Positions 27,441 through 36,381 of a stretch of 64,000 nucleotides of DNA are shown one piece after another; within the stretch, counting starts at the first letter, position 1; the number at the start of each line of letters is the position of its first letter. The position numbers and the translations under genes are program-made. The notes under the pieces were generated by a model. The model had not been told where the DNA came from. It saw nothing but the letters and a program-made list of their open reading frames with translations, and made no database searches. Origin of the DNA: Burkholderiales bacterium (lineage in GTDB: Bacteria; Pseudomonadota; Gammaproteobacteria; Burkholderiales; Burkholderiaceae_C); contig JAJUGJ010000003.1 in NCBI GenBank assembly GCA_029268225.1, positions 124,001-188,000 of the forward strand, given 5' to 3'.

Positions 27441-28315
27441 GAACCGTAGCGCAACTGCAAGTCTTACGCGAGGGCGTGAAGCCGACGATCCCCACTCGTG
27501 CGTGGCACCGTATTCAGGAGCGTATTCGTCACCCTGCGCTGCGCCGTGGCATCGCAAGGTTCATCGCGTCGGTGCGACCCCGAGGCGTTTCGTCGGCCAG
27601 TCCGGCTCTTAACGAGTTATTTGCTCGTGGGATTGTCACTTTCCCTAAGTTCATTTCGGACGAGAGCGTACTCGAACTCAGGGATGCACTCAAAGCACTC
27701 CCCTGCTTCGACCCTTGGGCAAAAGAGTTAGGGGAGTTCTCTCATGAGAACATACCAAGCCGAACCCACGTGGCGCAGATCCGTCTTGCTCCTTGCGTGG
27801 GCCTGTTGCATGACTTGGCGAGCGACCCCCGTATCCTTGATCTTGCGGCAGGCTATTTCGGCTGCCGCCCATATCTTGATAGTATTCAAGCGTGGTGGTC
27901 GCTATCCGGTCATGATCAGGCCGAGGAGGCCGAGAATTTCCATCGTGATAATGATTCCATCCGTTTTTTGAAGTTTTTTATTTACTTGACCGACGTTGGT
28001 GAGGTCAATGGTCCTCATGTTTATGTCGCTGGATCACACACTTCTGGCAAGCTGCTGGAGCGTCGCCGCTTAACCGACGAAGAGGTCCGGGAGGCATTTG
28101 GGTCCGACGTGCTTTGCATGACAGGCCGGGCCGGTGATGCGTTCATTGAGGATACCTATGGTATTCACAAAGGGCAGTTGCCAATGGCCGGTCGTCGCTT
28201 GCTGGTGCAATTTAGATACTCCCTGACGGAAACCATTTTCCGCTCCCCAGTCATTGTTGCCGGTTCGTTGCAAAATGCCACGGACGCTATGATTTCTCTG
28301 ATACATGACCGCTAG
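27437..28315 (+). CDS. PhyH-family Fe(II)/2-oxoglutarate-type dioxygenase
   Basis: A 292-residue protein of the phytanoyl-CoA dioxygenase family. The iron ligands are visible as HRD in ENFHRDNDS (about residue 175) and a distal His in DTYGIHKGQL (about residue 240), followed by an Arg-containing strand RRLLVQFRYS for 2-oxoglutarate. The ATG overlaps the stop of the acyltransferase gene (ATGA) and its end overlaps the next gene by 11 bases, so it is a true operon member. A hydroxylase in a Wzx/Wzy locus suggests hydroxylation of a sugar or an acyl or amino-acid substituent; substrate unknown. Confidence 0.85.
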   Translation: MRTVAQLQVLREGVKPTIPTRAWHRIQERIRHPALRRGIARFIASVRPRGVSSASPALNELFARGIVTFPKFISDESVLELRDALKALPCFDPWAKELGEFSHENIPSRTHVAQIRLAPCVGLLHDLASDPRILDLAAGYFGCRPYLDSIQAWWSLSGHDQAEEAENFHRDNDSIRFLKFFIYLTDVGEVNGPHVYVAGSHTSGKLLERRRLTDEEVREAFGSDVLCMTGRAGDAFIEDTYGIHKGQLPMAGRRLLVQFRYSLTETIFRSPVIVAGSLQNATDAMISLIHDR

Positions 28316-29780
28316 TTCAGAATCGAAGCTCATACTTTGCCTTATTAACTCTGCTGCTTATTCGCGGAGCTATTTTGAGCAGTTGGCGCCACACCTGCGC
28401 ACCCTCGGTTACAGGGTGCACTTTGCGCTTGATTCTCATTTTAGTGACCATCTACACGGGGCTGGTCAGGCACTCGAATGCGCCGATTACTTCACCGACT
28501 ATCTTCGTGCTAACCCTGGGCCAGTCGCTGAATCGGTTCGCGCCGCTACGACATGGCAGTCGCTGTTTTCTGATTTTGATCGTTGGCTCACTTTCAATCT
28601 AGATGCTCCAGCGCAGGCACACGGGCGATTCCAATATCAGGATATCCCTGCTCAGCTTGATGCGTTTTTCGGCGACATCTTCGAACGGCTCAGCCCTTCG
28701 GCGGTCCTGTACGAGCCTGTGAGTAATAGCTTTGCGCTTGCTGCTTACCGAGCTACTCAACTGCGAGGTGTGCCGTTCCTGAGTATCAGCCCATCGCGCA
28801 TACCGGGGCGCATTGAGCTCAGTACCTCGGGCGCGCTCAAAGACTTCGCAGCCATTGAAGCTGTCCAGGCACGACATGCTCGCGACGGTATTCCTGCCGA
28901 AATTCTGGAGGAAACACTCGCATATCTTGCGTCGATCGATCAGCAGGTGCCGGACTACATGAAGACCAATGGGCTGGACCAGATGAGCTTGCGCAAGAAA
29001 TACTTGAGGCTCGACAAGCTCTCGTACTTCCTGCGTATATGGCGCTACAGTCGAACTCAGCGCTCCGATTGGGCTTTGGCCTATCAGCACGGTGATCCCG
29101 TCGCGCTATCGTTGGCCTATGTGCGACGCGCCATCTGGCGCAAACTGCGGCTGAGTGCAGTGCGCAAGCTGTTCGAAACGCAGCTGCCTGCAGAAAACTT
29201 CTTGGTCTACCCGCTACACTTCCATCCGGAAGCCTCAACCTCCATCCATGCGGCCGACTATGTTGACGAGCTATCTGTGATCAAGGCTGTTGCCTTCCGT
29301 CTTCCGTCCAATGTTAAGTTGTATGTCAAGGAACATCCTTCAGCCGTTGCGTTGCAGCCGCTCGGGTTCTACAAGCAACTGAGCCGACTGCCTAACGTGC
29401 GCCTGATCAGTCCGGAGTTGAACGCCAAGGCCTTGATTCGCAAAAGTCAGGGCGTCGTGACGCTTACCAGCACTGCAGGCTTTGAGGGGGCGGTATTGAA
29501 CAAGCCTGTACTGGCTTTCGGGAATGTCTTCTATCGTTATTTTCCGAATGTTAGAACGGTTGATGGTTTCTCAGACATTGGTGCGAAGCTTTCCTGGTTG
29601 TTGGCGTACCAGCCTGTATCAAACGCCGCGATCGTTCACGCAACCGCGGCCTACCTCGACTTCACCGTGCCTGGCAAATTTGATTTCATGGCTACCCTGA
29701 GCAATGCAGCAGCCATGGGTGGCGTCGCAAGGTTTGTCCATACCAGGCTGAGCTATCACGATACAACGCCTACCTGTTAA
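28305..29780 (+). CDS. Capsule-type glycosyltransferase (Capsule_synth / Kdo-transferase-like)
   Basis: A 491-residue GT-B-fold protein. C-terminal features resemble KpsC/KpsS-like capsule transferases: FLVYPLHFHPEAST near residue 300, the HP motif in YVKEHPSAVAL near 345, and VTLTSTAGFEGAVLNKPVLA near 390. Such proteins transfer acidic sugars such as Kdo, or sialic-like acids. No signal or membrane segment is seen. It overlaps the oxygenase gene by 11 bases and lies 6 bases before the polymerase gene. Confidence 0.78.
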   Translation: MTASSESKLILCLINSAAYSRSYFEQLAPHLRTLGYRVHFALDSHFSDHLHGAGQALECADYFTDYLRANPGPVAESVRAATTWQSLFSDFDRWLTFNLDAPAQAHGRFQYQDIPAQLDAFFGDIFERLSPSAVLYEPVSNSFALAAYRATQLRGVPFLSISPSRIPGRIELSTSGALKDFAAIEAVQARHARDGIPAEILEETLAYLASIDQQVPDYMKTNGLDQMSLRKKYLRLDKLSYFLRIWRYSRTQRSDWALAYQHGDPVALSLAYVRRAIWRKLRLSAVRKLFETQLPAENFLVYPLHFHPEASTSIHAADYVDELSVIKAVAFRLPSNVKLYVKEHPSAVALQPLGFYKQLSRLPNVRLISPELNAKALIRKSQGVVTLTSTAGFEGAVLNKPVLAFGNVFYRYFPNVRTVDGFSDIGAKLSWLLAYQPVSNAAIVHATAAYLDFTVPGKFDFMATLSNAAAMGGVARFVHTRLSYHDTTPTC

Positions 29781-29786
29781 CGCACT

Positions 29787-31049
29787 ATGTCGCGTCGCCG
29801 CCTGCTGCTCCTGCTAGCTTTCGTGATCCTGGCGATTAGCCCGAAGGTGGTTGAGCCAGCCTACAACGGATATCTTGTTGCATTTGTGCTGCTGTTTGTA
29901 TTTGCGCATTTGTATGGTGCCCGGATGGCGGTGTCGCGGCATGTTCCATTTGGCGTCATTTTTCTTTGCGTTACTTGGCTCCCTGTGGTCTTGCTTCAGA
30001 CCTATACACACAGTAACGCGTTGAGGGATGTCCTGCGCGACCTTGGTGTGCTGATGGCCTTCTACGTTGGGTACGCGACCTTGCCGCGTCTGTTTGCATC
30101 TTCGGGAGACGACTGGCGTTTAGAACTGATGCAAGGAATCTCTAATGTCGGTTGGTTTGTGGTGCTGATCACCATTGCCGGGGCGGCTTTGGCATTTCTA
30201 GCTGGTGCCGACGCTTACTTCTGGAGAGGGCAGTATGTGCCCATGGCGCATTCCTGGTTGCCTTATATTTTTGCGGTGAACCTAGGCCTCGCGCGGATGG
30301 ATTCTCGTTTGCGCAGTCGCTACTTGCGGCGTGCATTATTTTGCGTGATGGGGACATTAGCTTCACTTTCCCGCACGGATCTGGTGCTGATAGCACTTAT
30401 CGTAATAGTTCAGGCTTGGGTCCATTTCCGTTATATCGCCAGTGATCCGCGCGCACTACGCTTTGCGCTTATTACTTTCGCGATCGGTTCGGTCACGATG
30501 CCCTTGTTGCTGCAACTTAGCGTTGTTCAGGAGCGTATAGAGGTTGGCGTTGACGAGGATGATCCCTCCCTGGCGTGGCGCTTTATTGAAAACCTTGCGT
30601 TCCTTGATCAGTATCTAAGCGCTGATTCGTTTACGCAGTGGTTCGGCTTCGGTTTAGGTGGTCGATTGTCTTTGCCCCTGGGGGTTGTCGACTTCAATGG
30701 TAACGACACAATCCCTCACCTTCACAACAGCTATCTCACATTAGCTCTCAAGTTCGGAATAATTGGGTTGATTGCACTGCTCTTTTTTCTTTTTCGACTC
30801 GGCCGAGCTTGGTGGAATGCACGAGTTCCATACAAGGGGGGGGTCTTATTGGCCGCAGGATGGATGCTGCTGTTTGTGCTGGCCAAGGCAGTTACGCTGC
30901 AGGGCTTGAGCGAATGGAGTCACGTTCTGTTCTTTGGACTCGCTTGCGCGTTGATCTTCAAATCACCCGATGCGCTGTTACGCAAGAAAAGCTTTGGGCC
31001 CCGACCTGTTTCAGGAATCGCGCCAGTTTCGGGTCGTACTGAATCTTGA
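29787..31049 (+). CDS. wzy: Wzy-type polysaccharide polymerase / O-antigen ligase-like protein
   Basis: A 420-residue membrane protein with about 10-11 hydrophobic segments and a large periplasmic loop. The segment GFGLGGRLSLP...PHLHNSYLTLALKFGIIG near residues 285-330 is typical of the Wzy_C/O-antigen ligase domain. With wzx upstream and wzz downstream, polymerase is the likely role; a ligase cannot be excluded from sequence. It is the last gene before a 535-base non-coding gap. Confidence 0.8.
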   Translation: MSRRRLLLLLAFVILAISPKVVEPAYNGYLVAFVLLFVFAHLYGARMAVSRHVPFGVIFLCVTWLPVVLLQTYTHSNALRDVLRDLGVLMAFYVGYATLPRLFASSGDDWRLELMQGISNVGWFVVLITIAGAALAFLAGADAYFWRGQYVPMAHSWLPYIFAVNLGLARMDSRLRSRYLRRALFCVMGTLASLSRTDLVLIALIVIVQAWVHFRYIASDPRALRFALITFAIGSVTMPLLLQLSVVQERIEVGVDEDDPSLAWRFIENLAFLDQYLSADSFTQWFGFGLGGRLSLPLGVVDFNGNDTIPHLHNSYLTLALKFGIIGLIALLFFLFRLGRAWWNARVPYKGGVLLAAGWMLLFVLAKAVTLQGLSEWSHVLFFGLACALIFKSPDALLRKKSFGPRPVSGIAPVSGRTES

Positions 31050-31584
31050 TGGCGCGAAAATCACGATGTATCGCGTGCGTGCACATCTGCGATAAAAGTA
31101 TCATTTTAAGAATTTTGTCGCGCAAGTTGGTTGCTGTTTGGGGCTGAGTTTTATTAGATATCCAGCATCGTTGCCGGGTGAGTTTTTTTGCCTGTGAGGA
31201 AGTCTCCTGATTAATTTGCGTCGGGCTTCTCTGCAGATGCATAGTCGGTATGAGGTTGCTGGATATTGGTTCGCGTCTAGGTCATCCTGAGAAAAGTGCA
31301 TCTTATTTTTTGCCGGGAATTTTCGTTTTCATGTTGACTTGAGCAAAAGCTGTTGCCGCGGATTGGTTCGGTTTTGTGGTCAATCTTCTATATGAATTTT
31401 TCCTTGATGATTGATGGCCTTTGCTGGTTTTGAGTCAGTGCGATCTTCGGAATTTACTTTTCGCTCGGTTTCAAATATTGGTTCTAGTTGCTTTGGTGCT
31501 GGTTTGGGGGTGCAAGTGATGTGGCCTTTTCGTTGCTTTCTTGTTAATGTGTCGCGAGTCCGCTAACGGATTGCAATTTGCGAG
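31050..31584 (+). other. AT-rich stretch without a gene
   Basis: This 535-base gap contains no frame I can support on either strand. It is clearly richer in A and T, with many T runs, than the rest of the window. A 10-bp inverted repeat (ATATCCAGCA at 31158-31167 and TGCTGGATAT at 31257-31266) is the only structure noticed. It may be the remains of a lost gene, or a promoter region for the two following glycosyltransferase genes. Confidence 0.6.
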
Positions 31585-32724
31585 ATGAGTTTGATTAGAA
31601 TTTTTGTTGATGCGCACCAGTTTGACCATGGTTTTGATGGCGCAGCCTCGTTTATTCAAGGTCTGTACTTGGCGCTTGTTCGGCAGCGTCCTGGAGACTT
31701 TAGAGTTATTCTGGGTTGCGCCAATCCAGATAAGGTTTTGTCTAACTTTGGTGGTGATCCGCACATTGAGGCGGTGCAGTATGGGACGACCAATCGCATT
31801 CGTCGACTCACGTATGACATCCCAAAGGTGGTTGCTCGTTTAAGACCCGATTTTGCGCACTTTCAGTACTTCACCCCGTTGATTAAGACCTGTCCGTGGA
31901 TAGTGACTATCCACGACGTCCTCTTTAATGATTTCCCTCAGTACTTTCCACCGGGCTATGCGCGTCTGCGGAACGTCTTGTTCCCGTTATCCGCTCGACG
32001 AGCCGATTTGCTGACCACCGTATCTGCTTACTCGAGAGAGAGGATTTCCGCTTGGTACGGCATCGATCCAGGACGCATCAACGTGGTTCCCAACGGTGTC
32101 GACCCAAATCGGGCAGGCGAGGTTGGTCTCGCCCCACCGAGTCCCCAAGTGCGCGCGCTTATAGCCTCGCCTTCTGGCTACTTGCTGTGCGTCAGTCGGT
32201 TCGAGCCTCGCAAGAACCAGGCGACAGCTTTGGGGGCTTTCGTCGAAGGAGGTTTCTGGACGCAGGGCATATCACTCGTTTTTGTTGGTAGTCGAACACT
32301 GGAATGCGCTGAGTTTGACGCGGCCTACGAAGCCATCCCGGCTGCGGCCAAGGATAGGATCGTGTTCATGCAGGACTTGTCGTTCGATGATGTTCAACGC
32401 CTGTATGCGCATGCCATTGCGGCGATCTATCCAAGTCTTGCCGAAGGCTTCGGTATGCCGCCTCTCGAGGCTGCCGCAGCGGGTACCCCGTCCCTGTGCG
32501 CGCGAAACACCGCGATGAGCGATTTTGCGCCGCTCTCTCCCTATTTCTTTGACGCCGGAGATCGCGCGGGGTTAGTCCATATGCTTCGGGAGGTTATCGC
32601 GCACCGCGACGTCCATCGAGAGTTGGCAGGCCGAATTGCTGTCGATGTGCGGGGGAGGTTTGCGTGGAGTACTGCGGCGCACGAGTTTGGTCGGCTAATA
32701 GACCACTCTCGAACCTGCACCTGA
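31585..32724 (+). CDS. Glycosyltransferase, GT4 family
   Basis: A 379-residue retaining glycosyltransferase. The N-terminal acceptor domain includes WIVTIHDVLFNDFPQ and ADLLTTVSAYSRERI; the C-terminal donor domain has LLCVSRFEPRKNQ near residue 205 and YPSLAEGFGMPPLEAAAAG near 285, the EGFGxPxLEA signature of GT4. It lacks an obvious ribosome site. It follows the AT-rich gap and may be transcribed through from the upstream operon. The donor sugar is unknown. Confidence 0.9.
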   Translation: MSLIRIFVDAHQFDHGFDGAASFIQGLYLALVRQRPGDFRVILGCANPDKVLSNFGGDPHIEAVQYGTTNRIRRLTYDIPKVVARLRPDFAHFQYFTPLIKTCPWIVTIHDVLFNDFPQYFPPGYARLRNVLFPLSARRADLLTTVSAYSRERISAWYGIDPGRINVVPNGVDPNRAGEVGLAPPSPQVRALIASPSGYLLCVSRFEPRKNQATALGAFVEGGFWTQGISLVFVGSRTLECAEFDAAYEAIPAAAKDRIVFMQDLSFDDVQRLYAHAIAAIYPSLAEGFGMPPLEAAAAGTPSLCARNTAMSDFAPLSPYFFDAGDRAGLVHMLREVIAHRDVHRELAGRIAVDVRGRFAWSTAAHEFGRLIDHSRTCT

Positions 32725-32769
32725 TGAGCATCGGGTGCCCTTCGACTTATGCACTTTGACTTTTTCGAG

Positions 32770-33843
32770 ATGCGTGTTGCCTTCATCGGTAGTGCTGGCG
32801 TCCCTAACCGCTACGGTGGTTTTGAATCCTTTTTGGAGCACTGTGGTCCCAGCTTTGCTGCTGCGACCGAGTCCACAGTCGTCACCTGCGACGCCGCGCT
32901 CTACCAAGATGATTTGAGCCCAAATTTCCGAGGTGTCCGCCGTGTTTTCTTGAAAACACGCGCCAACGGTGCCTCTTCCATCTTGCATGATCTGCTCGCG
33001 TTCTTCCGCGTCTATCGCGAAAGTACTCACATCATGGTTCTGGGTGTTTCCGGAGGCGTTTGGTTCCCGTTGTTCCAGCTGATGTGTCGATTGGGAGGCA
33101 AGCGACTCGGCGTCAACATCGACGGTGTGGAGTGGCGCCGAGCTAAATTCAGTCGCAATAAGCAGCGAATTCTGCGCATGTTTGATTATTTGGCGCAGCG
33201 TTTTTCCGACGTGGTCGTTTATGACAACGCTGGGCTGGCTCCGTATATTTTGCCTGCCGCAAAAGGTCGTGCGGTGGAGATCCGATATTCAGGTGATCAT
33301 GTGCTCCGCCTTCCGAACGTTTCTCGCCAACCAGGAACTGCCCTCACGGTCTGCCGCATAGAGCCCGAGAACAACCTGGATATGTTGATTGAGGGCGCTT
33401 TGCGCTCCGATCTTAAGCGCTATACGATAGTGGGCAACTGGGCTAACAGTGATTACAGTCGCGCGTTACGTGACCGCTTCCGCGGTAATGCCAGGCTGGT
33501 ACTCTTGGACCCGATCTATGATCCACGCCTTCTGGCCGAGCTGCGCGAGTCCTGCGCGATTTACTTGCATGGCCACAGCGTCGGGGGGACCAATCCATCA
33601 CTGGTGGAAATGCTTTTTTATGACTGCAGCATCATCTGTTTTGACGTAAGTTTTAACCGCGTTACTGTGGGTTCTGGCGCGAGTTATTTCGCTGATGCTT
33701 CGAGCCTTGCAAAGGCCATAGATGAACTCTTGGTAAAAATTGAGGCGGAACCTGATCTTGATCGGCAGAGTTTGCGTTCTCAATACACGAGCAAATCAAT
33801 TGCGAATGCTTATCTGGCGGCTCTCGTGTCACCAAAAAAATAG
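32770..33843 (+). CDS. Glycosyltransferase, DUF1972/rhamnosyltransferase-like (GT4)
   Basis: A 357-residue GT-B enzyme that begins MRVAFIGSAGVPNRYGGFES, the hallmark N-terminus of the DUF1972 group that includes beta-1,4-rhamnosyltransferases such as WchF/Cps2T. Other matching parts are LTVCRIEPENNLDMLI near residue 195 and YLHGHSVGGTNPSLVEML near 265. The ATG at 32749 is in frame 7 codons earlier; I prefer 32770 because it gives the family N-terminus. It is the last gene before the separately promoted exporter pair. Confidence 0.85.
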   Translation: MRVAFIGSAGVPNRYGGFESFLEHCGPSFAAATESTVVTCDAALYQDDLSPNFRGVRRVFLKTRANGASSILHDLLAFFRVYRESTHIMVLGVSGGVWFPLFQLMCRLGGKRLGVNIDGVEWRRAKFSRNKQRILRMFDYLAQRFSDVVVYDNAGLAPYILPAAKGRAVEIRYSGDHVLRLPNVSRQPGTALTVCRIEPENNLDMLIEGALRSDLKRYTIVGNWANSDYSRALRDRFRGNARLVLLDPIYDPRLLAELRESCAIYLHGHSVGGTNPSLVEMLFYDCSIICFDVSFNRVTVGSGASYFADASSLAKAIDELLVKIEAEPDLDRQSLRSQYTSKSIANAYLAALVSPKK

Positions 33844-34039
33844 TATTTCAGAGTGGGGTGCTGCGGTGTGTTCCCTCTTTGTTGTTGTTTTGAACTCTTC
33901 TCTGTAATGGTAGCGAGAAAGTGCGCTGCCAATTTCCCTGTCATGTCTCCGTCTATGAGATGCTACCGTTACCTTAGGGCGCCAGCGGTTTGAGGTACGT
34001 CGGGCTGAGGTTGTGCCTGATGGACAGCATCCCTTTTGA

Positions 34040-34068
34040 TTACGCTTGTCGCATTCCCCTAATACAAT
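34040..34068 (+). promoter_or_regulatory. Possible sigma-70 promoter of the exporter/wzz pair
   Basis: TTACGC at 34040-34045 and TACAAT at 34063-34068 are separated by 17 bp, matching 4/6 and 5/6 of the consensus. Transcription would start near 34075, after the ATG at 34067, which supports translation from 34103. The rest of the 33844-34102 gap holds nothing I recognise. Confidence 0.4.
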
Positions 34069-34102
34069 GCAACCACCAAGATACCTGATTGCAAGGCCGC
34101 AC

Positions 34103-36373
34103 ATGCACCAGCTTTATCGGGCCAGCTTGCTGGTCAGCGCCGTTTGCTTTTGCCTGAACACCACCGTACACGCACAGGCACCAACTGCTTCGATCGGTTC
34201 CGTGACGGCTTCGCCCACATCGGCCAGCACCTCGGCGCTGCAAACAGCGGTTGAAGCTGCTGCAGTGGCGCGTTCTGCGCACACGGGCGATACAGACTCT
34301 GTAAGCCCAGCCGTCACCGATCTAGTCCGTGACATCGATGTCAGCGCCACCGAGTTTCAGCGCTTCGTGCGAGACACCACAGGTCGGCCCTTGCCTCTTT
34401 TTGGCTACAACCTTTTCACGGGCGGGCGTACCTTCCCATCATTGCAGAACGTGCCCGTGCCATCTGACTACGTCATCGGCCCCGGCGACGAGATCGCCCT
34501 CAGGATCTGGGGTGTGGTCGAGGCAGACACCTCGCTGCGTGTTGATCGCAACGGTCAGGTGGCCATTCCCCGTGTGGGCGTGGTCAACGTGGCAGGGCTC
34601 AAGTCGTCTCAGTTGGAAGACGCGCTGCGCAGCCAGGTGGGCAAGTACCTTAAGAACTTCCAGCTCAATGCCACCATGGGCCGCTTGCGGTCGATCCAGG
34701 TGTTTGTGGTGGGTCAGGCACGCAAGCCAGGCGCCTACACCGTGTCCAGCTTGTCCAGCTTGGTGAGCGTTTTGTTTGAAAGCGGTGGCCCGGCTGCTGG
34801 TGGCAGCATGCGCAAGGTGCAACTCAAGCGCAATGGTCAGGTTATCTCCACCATCGACCTCTACAAGTTCATTGCCGAGGGCGACAAGTCGGCCGACACC
34901 TATCTGTTGCCGGGTGACGTGATCGTGATCCCGCCTGCAGGTCCGCGCGTGGCCATGATTGGGGCGCTGGGCACGCCTGCCATTTATGAATTGAGCCGCC
35001 CTGAGGAGCCCATTTCCCAGGTTCTGAGCTATGGCGGTGGCATGCTGTCACTCACCACGCCGCACAAAGTGCTGATTGAACGCATTGACGCAACGCGGGC
35101 CAAGGCGCCGCGCTCGGTCGTTGAACGGGCCTTGGACGCCAAGGGCTTGCGCAGCACGCTCAAAGACGGCGATGTGGTCACCTTGTTCAAGATCAGCCCG
35201 GCGTTTTCCAACGCGGTGACCTTGCGGGGTAACGTTGCGGCACCGCTGCGCTACAGCTACAAGTCGGGCATGCGCGTGGCTGACCTGATCCCCGAGCGCG
35301 ACGCTCTCATCCAGGCCGACTACTACACCCGCAAGAACATCATGGTGCAGTACGAGAGTGGCGACAAGGTCAGCGCCGCTCGCGTTGCCAGCGAGATCAA
35401 GAACTTGTTGGAAGAGATCAACTGGGACTACGCTGCCATTGAGCGCATCGACCCCAACGATGTGCGCACCCAGTTGATTCCGTTCAACCTGGGCAAGGCC
35501 ATCAAAGACAAGGATCCGGCCCACAATCTGCAACTGCAGCCTGGCGACGTCATCACCATTTTCGGTGTGAAGGACCTGCCTGTGCCGGTGGGAAAGCGTA
35601 CCCAGTTTGTTCGACTGAGTGGCGAGGTCAAGGTGCCGGGCTTCTACCAGATTCAGCCTGGCGAAACCCTGAAGCAGCTCATCGCGCGTGCGGGTGGCAT
35701 GACCGAGCAAGCCTACCCTTACGCCACCGAGCTCACCCGCGAGAAGACCAGGGCACAGCAGCAAGCCAACCTTGACCGAGCCATTCGCCGCCTGGAAAGC
35801 GACATTGCCGGCCAGGCTTTGACCACCGTTCAGAATGCCAACAATGCAGAATCTGCGGCAGCAGTGCAGGCGCAGGTGGCAGCCCAGAAGCAGTTGTTGG
35901 CGCGCATGCAAAGCCTGAAGGCATCAGGCCGTATTGCCCTGGAGCTGAAGCCGGAGCGGCCCGAATACCCCGATCTGCCACTGGAAGATGGCGACAGCAT
36001 CACCATTCCTGTGCGCCCGGGCTTCGTGAGTGTGTTCGGTGCCGTGTTGGCCGAAAACGCCTTCATCCACCGCCCCGATGCCAGCGTGGAAGACTACCTG
36101 GAGCGGGCGGGCTTGTTGCGTGAAGCCGATGTGGATGCCGCGCTCATCATCCGTGCAGATGGCTCGGTGGAAGGCAACACCGCCCACCGCAGGTGGTTTG
36201 GCAGTGGCGGTTTCATGAGCAGGGAGTTGCAGCCCGGCGATGCCATTTTCGTGCCCGAAAAGTTTGATCGTCGCTCGGCCTACACCCAGTTCATCCAGGG
36301 CGCCAAGGACTGGACGGCCATCTTCTATCAGTTCGGCCTGGGTGCCGCAGCCATCAAGACCATCCGCGATTAA
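34103..36373 (+). CDS. Large SLBB-domain polysaccharide export protein (Wza-like)
   Basis: A 756-residue exported outer-membrane protein. A signal peptide is visible (hydrophobic core to TTVHA at about residue 23). A Poly_export domain starts at about residue 123 (YVIGPGDEIALRIWG), then several SLBB-type repeats follow, e.g. VFVVGQARKPGAYTV, VTLRGNVAAPLRYSY and VRLSGEVKVPGFYQI, ending with an amphipathic stretch that could be the membrane helix. It is about twice the length of E. coli Wza because of extra SLBB repeats and a coiled coil near residue 560. The start at 34103 has AAGG 6 bases before it and gives the signal peptide. The wzz gene follows 8 bases later. Confidence 0.87.
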   Translation: MHQLYRASLLVSAVCFCLNTTVHAQAPTASIGSVTASPTSASTSALQTAVEAAAVARSAHTGDTDSVSPAVTDLVRDIDVSATEFQRFVRDTTGRPLPLFGYNLFTGGRTFPSLQNVPVPSDYVIGPGDEIALRIWGVVEADTSLRVDRNGQVAIPRVGVVNVAGLKSSQLEDALRSQVGKYLKNFQLNATMGRLRSIQVFVVGQARKPGAYTVSSLSSLVSVLFESGGPAAGGSMRKVQLKRNGQVISTIDLYKFIAEGDKSADTYLLPGDVIVIPPAGPRVAMIGALGTPAIYELSRPEEPISQVLSYGGGMLSLTTPHKVLIERIDATRAKAPRSVVERALDAKGLRSTLKDGDVVTLFKISPAFSNAVTLRGNVAAPLRYSYKSGMRVADLIPERDALIQADYYTRKNIMVQYESGDKVSAARVASEIKNLLEEINWDYAAIERIDPNDVRTQLIPFNLGKAIKDKDPAHNLQLQPGDVITIFGVKDLPVPVGKRTQFVRLSGEVKVPGFYQIQPGETLKQLIARAGGMTEQAYPYATELTREKTRAQQQANLDRAIRRLESDIAGQALTTVQNANNAESAAAVQAQVAAQKQLLARMQSLKASGRIALELKPERPEYPDLPLEDGDSITIPVRPGFVSVFGAVLAENAFIHRPDASVEDYLERAGLLREADVDAALIIRADGSVEGNTAHRRWFGSGGFMSRELQPGDAIFVPEKFDRRSAYTQFIQGAKDWTAIFYQFGLGAAAIKTIRD

Positions 36374-36381
36374 GGCCGGCC

